Shown here in pieces: positions 25,253 to 33,849 of a stretch of 64,000 bases of DNA. The position numbers and the translations under genes were made by a program. The DNA comes from Kingella pumchi (lineage in GTDB: Bacteria; Pseudomonadota; Gammaproteobacteria; Burkholderiales; Neisseriaceae). The stretch covers positions 73,269 to 137,268 of the forward strand of contig NZ_JAKOOW010000001.1 in the NCBI RefSeq assembly GCF_022288825.1, given 5' to 3'. Every line of letters starts with the position of its first letter. Within the stretch, counting starts at the first letter, position 1. The notes below the pieces were generated by a model. The model did no database searches. It saw only the letters and a program-made list of their open reading frames with translations, and was not told where the DNA came from.

Positions 25253-26482
25253 TTAGTGGCCGAACAGATTGACGATAAAGGCCAAAATGCCCGCGTTGAT
25301 AAAATCGACAAAGAAGGCGCCCACCAGCGGCACAATCAAAAACGCCTTGTGCGAGGGGCCGAACACGGCGGTAACCGACTGCATATTGGCCACCGCGGTG
25401 GGCGTGGCGCCGAGGCCGAAGCCGCAATGGCCGGCGGCCAGTATCGACGCGTCGTAATCGCTGCCCATCACGCGGGCGGTAACGAAATAGGCGTAGAGAA
25501 TCATCACCACCGTCTGCACCAGCAGAATAATAATCATCGGCCCAGCCAAATCGGCAAGCTGCCACAGCTTCATGCTCATCAGCGCGATGGCCAGGAATAT
25601 GCTCAGCGAGGCATTGCCGAATACGTCGATGGCGCGGTCGAACATATCGAATTTGAAAAAGGTGGTCAGCACATTGCGCAGAATCACGCCGCAGGCAATC
25701 GCCCATACAAACTGCGGCAGCTTGAAGCTCGAATGCGCGGTCATAAAGTCGGTCATCACCGAAGACACGGTCAGGCAGGCGGCAAACAGCGCCATGGTTT
25801 CGATGGCGGAATCGGCGGTAATCAGGCGCTGGCGGTCGGCATCTTCAAAGGTACTGTCGTTAAAGGCTTCGCCAGCGGTATCGCAGTCGGCCAGCTCTTC
25901 CATAGCCGGCTTGCGTCCCATCTTGGCAATCAGGCGGCGGGCGACCGGACCGCCGATCAGGCCGCCGGACACCAGGCCGAAGGTGGCGGAAGCCAGCGCA
26001 ATATCGACGGCATTATGAATCCCGTGCCCCACCAGCGTCTTGCCCCAGGCGGCGCCGGTACCGTGGCCGCCGGTCAGGGTAATCGAGCCGGTAATCAGCC
26101 CCATCAGCGGATTCTGACCGAGCGCATAGGCCATGCCCATGCCCACCATGTTCTGCAGCACGATAAACGCGCTGACCACCACCAGAAAAATCACTAGCGG
26201 CAGCCCGCCCTGTTTGAGCCGCGAAAAATCGGCCGACAGACCGATCGAGGAGAAAAACACCAGCATAAAGGCGTCTTGCAGCGAGGTCTCGAAATTGAAC
26301 ACGATGCCGTAGAAATTGTGCAGCACCAACACAGCCGCCGCTGCCAGCAGCCCACCGGCCACCGGCTCGGGAATACTGAAGTCGCGCAGAAACTTGATTT
26401 TCCGCACCATAAATTTGCCCACCAGCAAAACCAGTGTGGCGGCGATTAGGGTGTAATAACCGTTTAGGGTGATTTCGTGCAT
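25253..26482 (-). CDS. gltS: sodium/glutamate symporter
   Basis: Imports glutamate with sodium across the inner membrane. The 409-residue protein has about ten membrane segments. The two inverted repeats carry the ESS-family loops: LITGSITLTGGHGTGAAWG (about 134-152) and ILAAGHCGFGLGATPTAVANMQ (about 350-371), matching E. coli GltS (401) in length and motif. It starts at the ATG at 26480-26482, and the AGAGAAAG ribosome-binding site is good. Single-gene unit; apt follows after a DUS pair. Confidence 0.95.
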   Translation of the reverse strand: MHEITLNGYYTLIAATLVLLVGKFMVRKIKFLRDFSIPEPVAGGLLAAAAVLVLHNFYGIVFNFETSLQDAFMLVFFSSIGLSADFSRLKQGGLPLVIFLVVVSAFIVLQNMVGMGMAYALGQNPLMGLITGSITLTGGHGTGAAWGKTLVGHGIHNAVDIALASATFGLVSGGLIGGPVARRLIAKMGRKPAMEELADCDTAGEAFNDSTFEDADRQRLITADSAIETMALFAACLTVSSVMTDFMTAHSSFKLPQFVWAIACGVILRNVLTTFFKFDMFDRAIDVFGNASLSIFLAIALMSMKLWQLADLAGPMIIILLVQTVVMILYAYFVTARVMGSDYDASILAAGHCGFGLGATPTAVANMQSVTAVFGPSHKAFLIVPLVGAFFVDFINAGILAFIVNLFGH

Positions 26483-26566
26483 CTTTCTCTCTTTCTTTTT
26501 CTTGTCGTAAAACGGATGAAAAGGCAGCCTGAAACGCTGCTTTTTGCCTTTCAGGCTGCCTGCCGG

Positions 26567-27127
26567 CTACATCGAGCCGCTGTTTTGCAGCAGGGTAAAC
26601 AGCGGCACATTGCTGGCGCGGATTTTTTCGGCGCCGGGCAAATCGGTAAATTCGAGAATCGCGCAGGCTTCGACCACGTTGCCGCCGAGCTTGCGGATCA
26701 GTTCGACGCCGGCCTGCATGGTGCCGCCGGTGGCGACCAGATCGTCCACCAGCAGCACGCGGTCGCCCGGCTTGATGGCGTCGGTATGGATTTCGACCAC
26801 CGCTTCGCCGTATTCGAGCGCATAGCTTTGCGACACGGTATCAAAGGGCAACTTGCCCTTTTTGCGGATGGGCACGAAGCCGACATTGAGCTGGTACGCC
26901 AGCGCCGCGCCGATAATAAAGCCGCGCGCGTCCAGCCCGGCCACCGCGTCGATCTGCTGCTGCATGTAGCGGTAGGTCAGAAGATCGACCAGCAGCCTGA
27001 AATACTGCGGGCTCTGCAGCAGCGGGGTGATGTCGTGAAACAGGATGCCGGGTTTGGGCCAGTTGGGAATCTTGCGGATTTTCTGCGCCAGCGAGTCGAT
27101 GCCCATCACATCGGGGTGGATCAGCAC
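26567..27127 (-). CDS. apt: adenine phosphoribosyltransferase
   Basis: Salvages adenine to AMP using PRPP. The 186-residue protein has FHDITPLLQ, VAGLDARGFIIGAALAYQL and the PRPP-binding motif VLLVDDLVATGGTMQAG (about 122-138). I chose a GTG start at 27127 (VLIHPDVMGID) because AAAGGAG lies 6 bases before it, and no in-frame ATG is close. The next ATG is 8 codons later. The frame remains open to 27229 but without family similarity. It stands alone between DUS and short repeat elements. Confidence 0.93.
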   Translation of the reverse strand: MLIHPDVMGIDSLAQKIRKIPNWPKPGILFHDITPLLQSPQYFRLLVDLLTYRYMQQQIDAVAGLDARGFIIGAALAYQLNVGFVPIRKKGKLPFDTVSQSYALEYGEAVVEIHTDAIKPGDRVLLVDDLVATGGTMQAGVELIRKLGGNVVEACAILEFTDLPGAEKIRASNVPLFTLLQNSGSM

Positions 27128-27181
27128 GGCATGCTCCTTTGGGTAAAGATATCGTGAAAACGCCGCCGCAGGCAGCCTGAA

Positions 27182-27309
27182 TAGCGAAGCGGAGTTGCGA
27201 AGCCAAAACGGCGCCGCTGCGGCCGGCAAAACAGCGCGGCATTTTAATGAAATTTAACGCAGGCTGCCAAGACAAAGGCAGCCTGCGTAGCGAAGCGGAG
27301 TTGCGAAGC
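27182..27309. repeat. two copies of a GCGAAGCGGAGTTGCGAAGC repeat
   Basis: TAGCGAAGCGGAGTTGCGAAGC occurs in full at 27182-27203 and again at 27288-27309, each beside a DUS. A third, inverted copy with one change lies at 27841-27863. Between the first two is AT-richer DNA upstream of apt. No gene is visible here. Confidence 0.7.
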
Positions 27310-27358
27310 TAAAAGCCTTCAGGCTGCCTTGGGGCGTTTTGCCGCAGCGGCAGGCCGT

Positions 27359-27787
27359 TTACATCAAATCGATTTTCCAGCCGCTGTCGGTTTCGATTAC
27401 CGGCACGTTTTCGCGGCGCGTTTCGCCTTCTTTAAACTTCACTTCCACCGCCACTCGGGCTTTTTTCTCGTTGGCCGGATTGCGCTCCGCTTCCTGGGCG
27501 GTGATTTCGTCGATGCCGCCGTGCTGCTCGGCAAATTCTTTTTGCTTGGCGACGGCGGATTTGATTTTGCCGCGCACCATGTCTTCGACGCCGGCGTCTT
27601 TTTTATCTTTCTCGTCGATATACACCATCGCCATCACCGCATCGGCGTCGCCCGCATAGCTTTTTTCAACAAAAGCCTTGGCGGCATTTTCGGGGCTGGA
27701 CGACGCGCCGGAGCAGGCGGCCAGCAGCAGGCCGAGTGCGGCAGCAGCAAAAAAACGGGTGGCGGTTTTGATACGGGTATTCATCAT
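27359..27787 (-). CDS. DUF4878-like lipoprotein
   Basis: A 142-residue lipoprotein. The signal peptide ends in the lipobox GLLLAACSG (Cys at about 25). The mature part follows the DUF4878/NTF2-like pattern: SPENAAKAFVEKSYAGDADAVMAMVY, a Lys-rich middle, and a C-terminal strand pair VAVEVKFKEGETRRENVPV ... DSGWKIDLM. The function is unknown; it is presumably anchored in the envelope. The start could be either of two adjacent ATGs at 27787. It is followed by the M23 lipoprotein gene upstream on the same strand, but a DUS and repeat copy separate them. Confidence 0.8.
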   Translation of the reverse strand: MMNTRIKTATRFFAAAALGLLLAACSGASSSPENAAKAFVEKSYAGDADAVMAMVYIDEKDKKDAGVEDMVRGKIKSAVAKQKEFAEQHGGIDEITAQEAERNPANEKKARVAVEVKFKEGETRRENVPVIETDSGWKIDLM

Positions 27788-27840
27788 GGGTTTTCCTTAA
27801 GGTGGGTAAAAAAACGGTTGGGGCAGCCTGAAAGGCTTCA

Positions 27841-27863
27841 GCTTCACAACTCCGCTTCGCAAC
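27841..27863 (-). repeat. third, inverted copy of the short repeat
   Basis: CGTTGCGAAGCGGAGTTGTG (minus strand) followed by AAGC matches the two copies near apt with one internal change; a DUS flanks it. Confidence 0.65.
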
Positions 27864-27885
27864 GCAGGCTGCCGGAAACGGCCGT

Positions 27886-28404
27886 TCAGCGGTTCTGGTC
27901 AATCAAAGGATAGGGATTGACCGCGCCGCGCGGCAGATAAACGCCGTAGTGCAGGTGCGGCGGGGTGGTTTTGGCGTTGCCGGTTTTGCCGACGTAGCCG
28001 ACGGTCTGGCCGGTGCGGACTTTATCGTAAAGCCGCAGGCCGGCGTGGCTGCGCAGATGGGCGTAATAATGCCACGCACCCGGGCCTTGGATGCCGACGA
28101 ATTTGCCGCCGAGACGGTTACGGCCGATTTTGGTGACCACGCCGTCGGTGGTGCTGCGCACGGGGGTGCCGGTGGGGGCGAAGATGTCCGTGCCTTCGTG
28201 GCGGCGGCCGCCGCTGCGGGCGGCACCCCATGTGTCGGCAAAACGCTGCCCTTTAACCGGATTGATCAGGCTCTGCGCGGCGGGCGGGTTTTGCGCGCGC
28301 AGGCGGGCGATTTCGCCAACGGGCTTTTTCGGCGCGGAACAGGCGGCCAGCAGGGCGGCAGCCAAGAATAGCGGCAGGCGGCGGATGTGGATGGATTTAG
28401 GCAT
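27886..28404 (-). CDS. M23 family peptidase lipoprotein
   Basis: A 172-residue lipoprotein (lipobox AALLAACSA, Cys about 22) with a LytM/M23 domain. Metal ligands are present: His and Asp in RRHEGTDIFAP (about 77-87) and His-x-His in PPHLHYGVYL (about 147-156). So it should be an active zinc endopeptidase cutting peptidoglycan cross-links, or a closely related regulator. No LysM domain is present. The neighbouring murE, upstream on the same strand, is separated by DUS. The short linker between lipobox and domain means it acts near the membrane it is anchored to. Confidence 0.88.
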   Translation of the reverse strand: MPKSIHIRRLPLFLAAALLAACSAPKKPVGEIARLRAQNPPAAQSLINPVKGQRFADTWGAARSGGRRHEGTDIFAPTGTPVRSTTDGVVTKIGRNRLGGKFVGIQGPGAWHYYAHLRSHAGLRLYDKVRTGQTVGYVGKTGNAKTTPPHLHYGVYLPRGAVNPYPLIDQNR

Positions 28405-28480
28405 GGCGGTTCCGTGGTTATTATCGTTTGGCAGGCAGCCTGAAAGCAGATTGTGCGGCTTTCAGGCCGCCTGATGCTTT

Positions 28481-29971
28481 TCAGGCTGCTTTGTCCAGCG
28501 CTTTTTCCGCTTCTTCAAAGTCGGAAAAATGGTGTTTTTCGCCTTGCACATCCTGATAGGTTTCATGGCCTTTGCCGGCGATCAGCACGATGTCGGCGGC
28601 GGCGGCTTGGGCAACGGCGGCGGCGATGGCGGTGCGGCGGTCGGCTTCGACCAGCGCGGGATGCGGCACGGCGGGCAGGATGTCGGCAATGATGTCCTGC
28701 GGCTCTTCCAGGCGCGGGTTGTCGCTGGTGATGACCACTTGGTCGGCAAACTCGGCGGCAGCGGCGCCCATCAGCGGGCGTTTTCCGCGGTCGCGGTTGC
28801 CGCCGCAGCCGAAGACGCACCAGAGCTTGCCGCCTGCGGGCAGGATTTCACGCAGGGTGGACAGGGCTTTTTCCAGCGCGTCGGGGGTGTGGGCGTAGTC
28901 GATCACCACCAGCGGGCGGCCTTCGCGGGCGATGCAGTCCATGCGGCCGGTGGCGGGGCGGATTTGGGCGAGTGCGTCTAGGGCAGCCTGAAAGCCGTAG
29001 CCTTCGGCGCAGAGCACGCCCAGGCAGGCGGCGAGGTTTTGGGCGTTGAAGCGGCCGAGCAGGCGGGTGCGGACGCTGCCGCTGCCCCACGGGGTTTCTA
29101 GGGCGATTTCGGCGCCGCCGAAGGCAGCCTGAAAGCGGCTGATGCGGATGTCGGCGGTATCGTTAAAGCCGTAGGTGCAGGTTTGCAGCTCGGGGTTTTC
29201 GGCTTTCAGGCTGCCTGCAAGTTTGGCGCCGAAAGCGTCGTCGCTGTTAATGATGGCGTGTTTGAGACCGTGCCAGTAAAACAGGCGGGCTTTGGTTTGG
29301 CCGTAGGCGTCCATGCTGCCGTGGTAGTCGAGATGGTCGCGGGTGAGATTGGTGAAGACGGCGCTGCTGAACGGGGTGCCGTTGACGCGGTATTGGTCAA
29401 GGCCGTGGCTGGACACTTCGATGGCGGCGGCCACCGCGCCTTCGGCGGCAAAACCGTGTAGCAGGGTTTGCAGGGAAACGGGATCGGGAGTGGTGTGGGT
29501 GCTGTCGTTCAGGCTGCCCCAGTAGCCGTTGCCGACGGTGCCGACAATGGCGCAGGCGTGCGGGCGGTTTTCCAATATATCGACGGCTTGGGCAAGCCAT
29601 TGGCTGACTGAGGTTTTGCCGTTGGTGCCGGTTACGCCGAAGACTTTCAGGCTGCCTGAAAGGTTGCCGTAAGCGGCGGCGGCAAGGATGCCGGCGCGGC
29701 GGCGCAAGTCGGCGACGCCCTGATTGGGCACGCGCCATTCGGGCTTCCATTTGAAGCGGCCGTCGTCGTCCCAATAAACGAAGGCGGCGCCTTTGTCGAT
29801 GGCGGCGGCGATGTAGTCGCGGCCGTCGGCATATTCGCCCTGGCAGGCGATGAAAACGTCGCCCGGGCGGATTTGGCGGCTGTCGGCAGACAGGCGGGCG
29901 CTTTCGGCCAGCGGCGGATGGCTGGTGGCGGGCAGCGCGGTGTCGGCGGGCGGGGCGATGGTGCTGTACAT
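28481..29971 (-). CDS. murE: UDP-MurNAc-tripeptide ligase (meso-DAP adding)
   Basis: Adds meso-diaminopimelate to UDP-MurNAc-L-Ala-D-Glu in the cytoplasm. The 496-residue Mur ligase has the P-loop GVTGTNGKTSVSQWLAQ (about 112-128). The DNPR motif (SDNPRLEEPQDI) selects meso-DAP rather than lysine. VIDYAHTPDALEKAL and LIAGKGHETYQ complete the family pattern. Several in-frame DUS encode the peptide GSLK or FQAAL. It belongs to the dcw cluster, but here a terminator separates it from penA, and murF does not follow. Confidence 0.96.
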   Translation of the reverse strand: MYSTIAPPADTALPATSHPPLAESARLSADSRQIRPGDVFIACQGEYADGRDYIAAAIDKGAAFVYWDDDGRFKWKPEWRVPNQGVADLRRRAGILAAAAYGNLSGSLKVFGVTGTNGKTSVSQWLAQAVDILENRPHACAIVGTVGNGYWGSLNDSTHTTPDPVSLQTLLHGFAAEGAVAAAIEVSSHGLDQYRVNGTPFSSAVFTNLTRDHLDYHGSMDAYGQTKARLFYWHGLKHAIINSDDAFGAKLAGSLKAENPELQTCTYGFNDTADIRISRFQAAFGGAEIALETPWGSGSVRTRLLGRFNAQNLAACLGVLCAEGYGFQAALDALAQIRPATGRMDCIAREGRPLVVIDYAHTPDALEKALSTLREILPAGGKLWCVFGCGGNRDRGKRPLMGAAAAEFADQVVITSDNPRLEEPQDIIADILPAVPHPALVEADRRTAIAAAVAQAAAADIVLIAGKGHETYQDVQGEKHHFSDFEEAEKALDKAA

Positions 29972-30065
29972 GGTGCATTCCTTTTCAGGCTGCCGGCATC
30001 GGAGCGATTGGCCGGCGGGGGTTTCGTTTTTTCAGGCTGCTTGGGCATTGCGTTTAGGCAGCCTG

Positions 30066-30109
30066 AAAAAAGCCTGCCTGCACGATAAACGGTTTCGTGC
30101 AGACAGGCT
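30066..30109 (-). terminator. intrinsic terminator between penA and murE
   Basis: On the minus strand AGCCTGTCTGCACGA pairs with TCGTGCAGGCAGGCT (one mismatch) and is followed by TTTTTT. It lies 32 bases past the penA stop and should limit read-through into murE. Confidence 0.75.
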
Positions 30110-30140
30110 GTTAGGCGCGGACATCCATTATCGGCGCACC

Positions 30141-31940
30141 CTAGCGTTTTTTCGCGGCGGCGGTTTGGACGGCAGCAGGCTCGGCAACGGCGTAGCTGGG
30201 CTTGACGCCGAGAATTTTCAGGCTGCCTGCCATCACTTCGCGGAACACGGGGCCGGCAACGGTGCCGCCGTAATAGCCTTTGCCGTGCGGCTCGTCGATG
30301 CTGACGGCGACAATCAGGCGCGGGTTTTCGGCGGGGGCGAAACCGACGAAGCTGGCAACGTAGCGCTCTTCATAGCCTTTGCGGCCGCTGTTTTTCTTGG
30401 CGGTGCCGGTTTTGCCGGCCACATCGTAGCCCGGAATGGCGCCGGATTGGCCGGTACCGCCTTTTTCGGTGATGCTGACCATCATCTCGCGCATCTGGCG
30501 CGCGGTGTCGGGCTTGATAATCTGCTCGCCTTCAACCTTACCGTCGCGCTTGAAAATGGTGGCGGGCAGCAGCCGGCCGTCGGTAGTGAACACGGTGTAG
30601 CCCTGCGCCAGCTGCAGCAGGTTGGCGGTTACCGCATAGCCGTAGGACATCACTGCTTTGTCAAGCTTGCTCCATTTGGCGGCAGGCTTAAGCTGGGCGG
30701 ACTGCTCGCCGCTGATGCCGGAGCCGGTTTTGCGGCCGAAGCCGACCGAGCGGTAATAATCGTAAAGCTCTTCGTTGGAAAACAGCGCCGCCACGCGGCT
30801 GGTGCCGACGTTGGACGATTTTTGCAAAATGCCTTCGGTGCTCAGCGAGGGATACAGGTGGGTGTCTTTGATGGTTTTGCCGCTCAATTCGTAAGGCTGG
30901 GTGTTGAACTGGCTGTAGCGGCTGATTTTGCCTTCATCGAGCGCTTTGGCAATCACAAAGGGCTTCATCACCGAGCCGGGCTCGTTGGTTACGCCGACAG
31001 CGTAGTTGCGCAGATTGCCGGCGGGAAATTCGTTATAGAAATTGGCGTTGTAATCGGGCAGGCTGCTCATGGCGAGAATCTCGCCGGTTTGCGCATCCAG
31101 CACCACCACGCCGCCGGCTTTGGCGTTGTAGGTTTTCAGCGCTGCGGCCAATTGCTCGTGTGCGAGACGCTGGATGGTTTCGTCCACCGACAACACCAGG
31201 GTTTGGCCTTCCTGCGCGGGGCGGTTTTCCGGGTCGTCATCGAGCATTTCGATGATGTTGCCGTCTTTGTCGCGCAGCACCAGCTGCTTGCCGTCGGTGC
31301 CGGAAAGTTTTTGGTTATAGGCGTATTCCAAGCCCTCCAGCCCTTTGCCTTCGGTATTGGCCACGCCGATGATGTGCGAAAACAGGCTGCCGGTGGGGTA
31401 GCTGCGTTCGATGCGCGCTTCAAAGCGCAGGGTAGGAATGCCCAGCGCTTTGACTTTTGCCGCTTCTTCCAGCGTCAGCTCGGTGGGAAAACGCAGATAG
31501 CCGCTTTTGATGTCGGCCAGTTTTTCGCGCACTTCGCTTTCAGGCAGCTTCAGCAGCGCCGCGAGTTTGGCGATCTGATCCGCGCTGACGGCGTTCAGGT
31601 TCGGCGCGCCGCCCTTGTGTTTGGGCGCGGCGATCTGCCGTGGATTGAAAGTGGCCACCTGCTTGTGGCGGCTCACCGCCAGCGGCACGCCGTTGCGGTC
31701 GGTAATGGTGCCGCGCAGCGCCGGTTCGGTGATGCTGCGTCTGATGCGGTTAGCGCTCATACTGTTGAGCTGGTCGCTGAAATACTCCTGATAGCCGAAG
31801 CTGAAGCTGGCCAGGCCGGTAAACGCCAGCCCGATCAGCCCCAGCACGATGCTGATGCGGCTCTGCTTTTTCTGCTTGGGCGCATTTTGAGAGCCGCTGC
31901 TCTCGAGCATATAGGGTTTGAATTCGTTGTTGATCAGCAT
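30141..31940 (-). CDS. penA: penicillin-binding protein 2 (division transpeptidase)
   Basis: Septal peptidoglycan transpeptidase (FtsI/PBP3 class; called PBP2 or PenA in Neisseria) and the main beta-lactam target. The 599-residue protein has one membrane anchor (about 30-50), a PBP dimerisation domain, and the transpeptidase domain. Its motifs are SVMK (EPGSVMKPFV), SSN (KSSNVGTSR) and KTG (VAGKTGTAKK). The start MLINNEFKPYML matches the MLIKSEYKPRML start of meningococcal PenA, so I chose the ATG at 31940. The C-terminal AVQTAAAKKR tail is longer than usual. ftsL lies 53 bp upstream; murE is behind a terminator. Confidence 0.95.
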   Translation of the reverse strand: MLINNEFKPYMLESSGSQNAPKQKKQSRISIVLGLIGLAFTGLASFSFGYQEYFSDQLNSMSANRIRRSITEPALRGTITDRNGVPLAVSRHKQVATFNPRQIAAPKHKGGAPNLNAVSADQIAKLAALLKLPESEVREKLADIKSGYLRFPTELTLEEAAKVKALGIPTLRFEARIERSYPTGSLFSHIIGVANTEGKGLEGLEYAYNQKLSGTDGKQLVLRDKDGNIIEMLDDDPENRPAQEGQTLVLSVDETIQRLAHEQLAAALKTYNAKAGGVVVLDAQTGEILAMSSLPDYNANFYNEFPAGNLRNYAVGVTNEPGSVMKPFVIAKALDEGKISRYSQFNTQPYELSGKTIKDTHLYPSLSTEGILQKSSNVGTSRVAALFSNEELYDYYRSVGFGRKTGSGISGEQSAQLKPAAKWSKLDKAVMSYGYAVTANLLQLAQGYTVFTTDGRLLPATIFKRDGKVEGEQIIKPDTARQMREMMVSITEKGGTGQSGAIPGYDVAGKTGTAKKNSGRKGYEERYVASFVGFAPAENPRLIVAVSIDEPHGKGYYGGTVAGPVFREVMAGSLKILGVKPSYAVAEPAAVQTAAAKKR

Positions 31941-31993
31941 GATGGGTCGGTCTTTAAAACTCTGGATTTTTCGGATTCGGACGGCGCTGCCGT

Positions 31994-32251
31994 TCAATCG
32001 TTGACTTTTATCGTTTCGTCGGCGCGCGGCAGACGCATTTTCATGCGGGCGGCGGTTTCGCCCACCACTTGGGTATCGACGTCGTGGCTGTAGTTGTATT
32101 GCAGGTCGGCGTATTCGTTTTTCAGGCGGATTTCTTCTTCGCGCCCTTTGCCGACCAGATAGATTTGCTGGCGGATGTGGCTTTGCAGCTCCACCGTCCA
32201 AAGCGCCGAAGCAACGGTTGCCACGAGTAAAAGGATGTTGAGTCGGTTCAT
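31994..32251 (-). CDS. ftsL: cell division protein FtsL
   Basis: An 85-residue bitopic division protein. One membrane segment at the N-terminus (MNRLNILLLVATVASALWTV) is followed by a leucine-zipper-like periplasmic coiled coil (about 25-65). It is recruited with FtsB and FtsQ and activates septal synthesis. Sequence is poorly conserved in this family; identification rests on size, topology and position between rsmH and penA. The start is the ATG at 32251; a longer frame to 32359 overlaps rsmH and lacks support. Confidence 0.88.
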   Translation of the reverse strand: MNRLNILLLVATVASALWTVELQSHIRQQIYLVGKGREEEIRLKNEYADLQYNYSHDVDTQVVGETAARMKMRLPRADETIKVND

Positions 32252-32282
32252 TGTGTGTGTCTCGGATACTGTGTTGCCGTTT

Positions 32283-33239
32283 TCAGGCTGCCGCAAACGC
32301 GCCGGTGGTGCGTTCGGCCACCCGCAGCACCGCCGAGCGGGCGCGGGGATTGGCGGCAACTTCGGCCGCCGAGGCTTTTTGCGCCTTGCCGCACAGCTTC
32401 AGCGGCGGCTCGGGCAGATCGGCCTCGCGCACGGCCGCCCATTTGGGCAAGGGCGCGTGGCTGCTGTGGGTTTTCATAAACTGCTTGACGATGCGGTCTT
32501 CCAGCGAATGAAAGGCAATCACCGCCAGCCGCCCGCCGGTTTTCAGGCTGCCTGCGGCCTGCGGCAGGACGCTTGTTATTTCTTCGAGTTCGCGGTTAAT
32601 AAAGATGCGAACGGCCTGAAAGGTCCTTGTGGCCGGGTCTTGGCCGCGCTCGCGAGTACGGACGCTCTGCGCTGCGATCTGCGCCAGCTCGCCGGTTGTA
32701 AGGATGGGCTTTTCCAGGCGCCGCGACACAATGGCGCGCGCAATCTGGCGACTAAACCGCTCTTCACCATAGTTTTTGATTACCTCGTGTATTTCCTGTT
32801 CGTCGGCATGGGCGAGCCATTGGGCGGCGGTCTGGCCGCGGGTGGTATCCATGCGCATATCCAAGGGGGCGTCGAAACGGAAGCTGAAACCGCGCGAGCC
32901 GTCGTCTATCTGCGGCGACGAAATGCCCAAATCGAAAAGCGCGCCGTCGATTTTGCCGATGCCCAATTCGTCCAAAGCAGCCTGAAAACCGGCAAAGCCG
33001 CCGTGTATCACGCTGACCCGGCCATCCTGCGCTGCCAGCTCGCGGGCGGCGGCAATGGCGGCGGGGTCTTTGTCGAACACCACCAGCCGGCCGTTTGCGC
33101 CCAAACGCTGCAAAATCAGCCGCGAATGGCCGCCTCGGCCGAAAGTGCCGTCGGCATAAATGCCGTCGGGGCGCACCGCCAGCGCATCGACCGCTTCGTG
33201 CAGCAAAACGGTAACGTGGGCATACCCGGCCGCGCTCAT
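32283..33239 (-). CDS. rsmH: 16S rRNA m4C1402 methyltransferase
   Basis: Methylates N4 of C1402 in the ribosomal P site. The 318-residue protein has HVTVLLHEAVDALAVRPDGIYADGTFGRGGHSRLIL (about 6-41, SAM site), DLGISSPQIDDGSRGFSFR and a C-terminal RSAVLRVAER typical of RsmH/MraW. It overlaps the end of mraZ by 4 bp (translational coupling), the standard dcw order. Length fits E. coli RsmH (313). One in-frame DUS encodes AAGSLKTGG. Confidence 0.97.
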   Translation of the reverse strand: MSAAGYAHVTVLLHEAVDALAVRPDGIYADGTFGRGGHSRLILQRLGANGRLVVFDKDPAAIAAARELAAQDGRVSVIHGGFAGFQAALDELGIGKIDGALFDLGISSPQIDDGSRGFSFRFDAPLDMRMDTTRGQTAAQWLAHADEQEIHEVIKNYGEERFSRQIARAIVSRRLEKPILTTGELAQIAAQSVRTRERGQDPATRTFQAVRIFINRELEEITSVLPQAAGSLKTGGRLAVIAFHSLEDRIVKQFMKTHSSHAPLPKWAAVREADLPEPPLKLCGKAQKASAAEVAANPRARSAVLRVAERTTGAFAAA

Positions 33240-33706
33240 AGGCGCAGATCCGTTTCGCTCAGGGCGGCGTTGAGCGCGTCTTTATCCATATTGATGGCAT
33301 CGAGCGTGCCCTGCTGCTGGCTTTCGCGGCGCCACAGTTCCAAACGGTTGACGCGGCCGACCAGCGTTACATCCTTGTCCAAACCCACCAGCTGGCGCAG
33401 GTTGGCGGGAATCAGCACGCGACCGGCACTGTCCAGTTCCAGCGTTTCGGCATTGTGCAACAACAGGTTTTGATAGGCCTGCAATTCGGGGCGGCCGTTT
33501 ACGTTCAAATCCAAAAGCTGCTGCTCAACCTTTTCCCACTCGCACTCGGGATAGATCAGCAGGCGCTCGCCGTTGTCCAGCGACACCACAAAGCGCGCTT
33601 CGTCGTCCTCGTCGGCAAATTTTTTCGACAGCACATCGCGGAACTTGGCCGGGATGGCCAAGCGTCCTTTGGGATCGATGCTTAATTCGTGTCTACCGCG
33701 GAACAT
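33236..33706 (-). CDS. mraZ: transcriptional regulator MraZ
   Basis: A DNA-binding protein of the AbrB-like swapped-hairpin fold that represses its own dcw promoter. The 156-residue protein has two MraZ repeats: FRGRHELSIDPKGRLAIPAKFRD (about 2-24) and LDSAGRVLIPANLRQLVGL (about 91-109). The start is the ATG at 33706, where the family begins; the open frame further up runs over the promoter. Ribosome-binding site is weak. Its own operator, four GTGGG-type boxes at 10-bp spacing, is at 33777-33811. It is the first gene of mraZ-rsmH-ftsL-penA. Confidence 0.96.
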   Translation of the reverse strand: MFRGRHELSIDPKGRLAIPAKFRDVLSKKFADEDDEARFVVSLDNGERLLIYPECEWEKVEQQLLDLNVNGRPELQAYQNLLLHNAETLELDSAGRVLIPANLRQLVGLDKDVTLVGRVNRLELWRRESQQQGTLDAINMDKDALNAALSETDLRL

Positions 33707-33776
33707 AGATGAAAGGTGGTTCTTTACAAAAATTCGGATTGGGAAACCGTGAAGCGGGTGCCGGACAACTTTATTC

Positions 33777-33811
33777 TCCACCAAACACCACTTTGCCCCA
33801 CTTCGCCCCAC
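33777..33811 (-). promoter_or_regulatory. MraZ operator: four tandem GTGGG-N5 boxes
   Basis: On the minus strand, GTGGG, GTGGG, GTGGT and GTGGA start exactly 10 bases apart (plus-strand CCCAC at 33807 and 33797, ACCAC at 33787, TCCAC at 33777). This is the repeat known to bind MraZ in E. coli and relatives. The boxes begin just downstream of the -10 element, covering the transcription start. Confidence 0.85.
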
Positions 33812-33820
33812 AAAACCCGA

Positions 33821-33849
33821 ACTATAAGAAAAAAACGCCGCAGCGTCAA
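33821..33849 (-). promoter_or_regulatory. mraZ (dcw) promoter
   Basis: Minus strand -35 TTGACG (33849-33844) and -10 TATAGT (33826-33821) with a 17-bp spacer, ending 9 bases before the first MraZ box. Confidence 0.75.

Noticed and set aside
29850..32093. 747-codon open frame antisense to penA and the start of murE
   Set aside because: Reverse-frame shadow of a well-supported PBP2 gene; it crosses the penA-murE terminator and DUS without any start signal.
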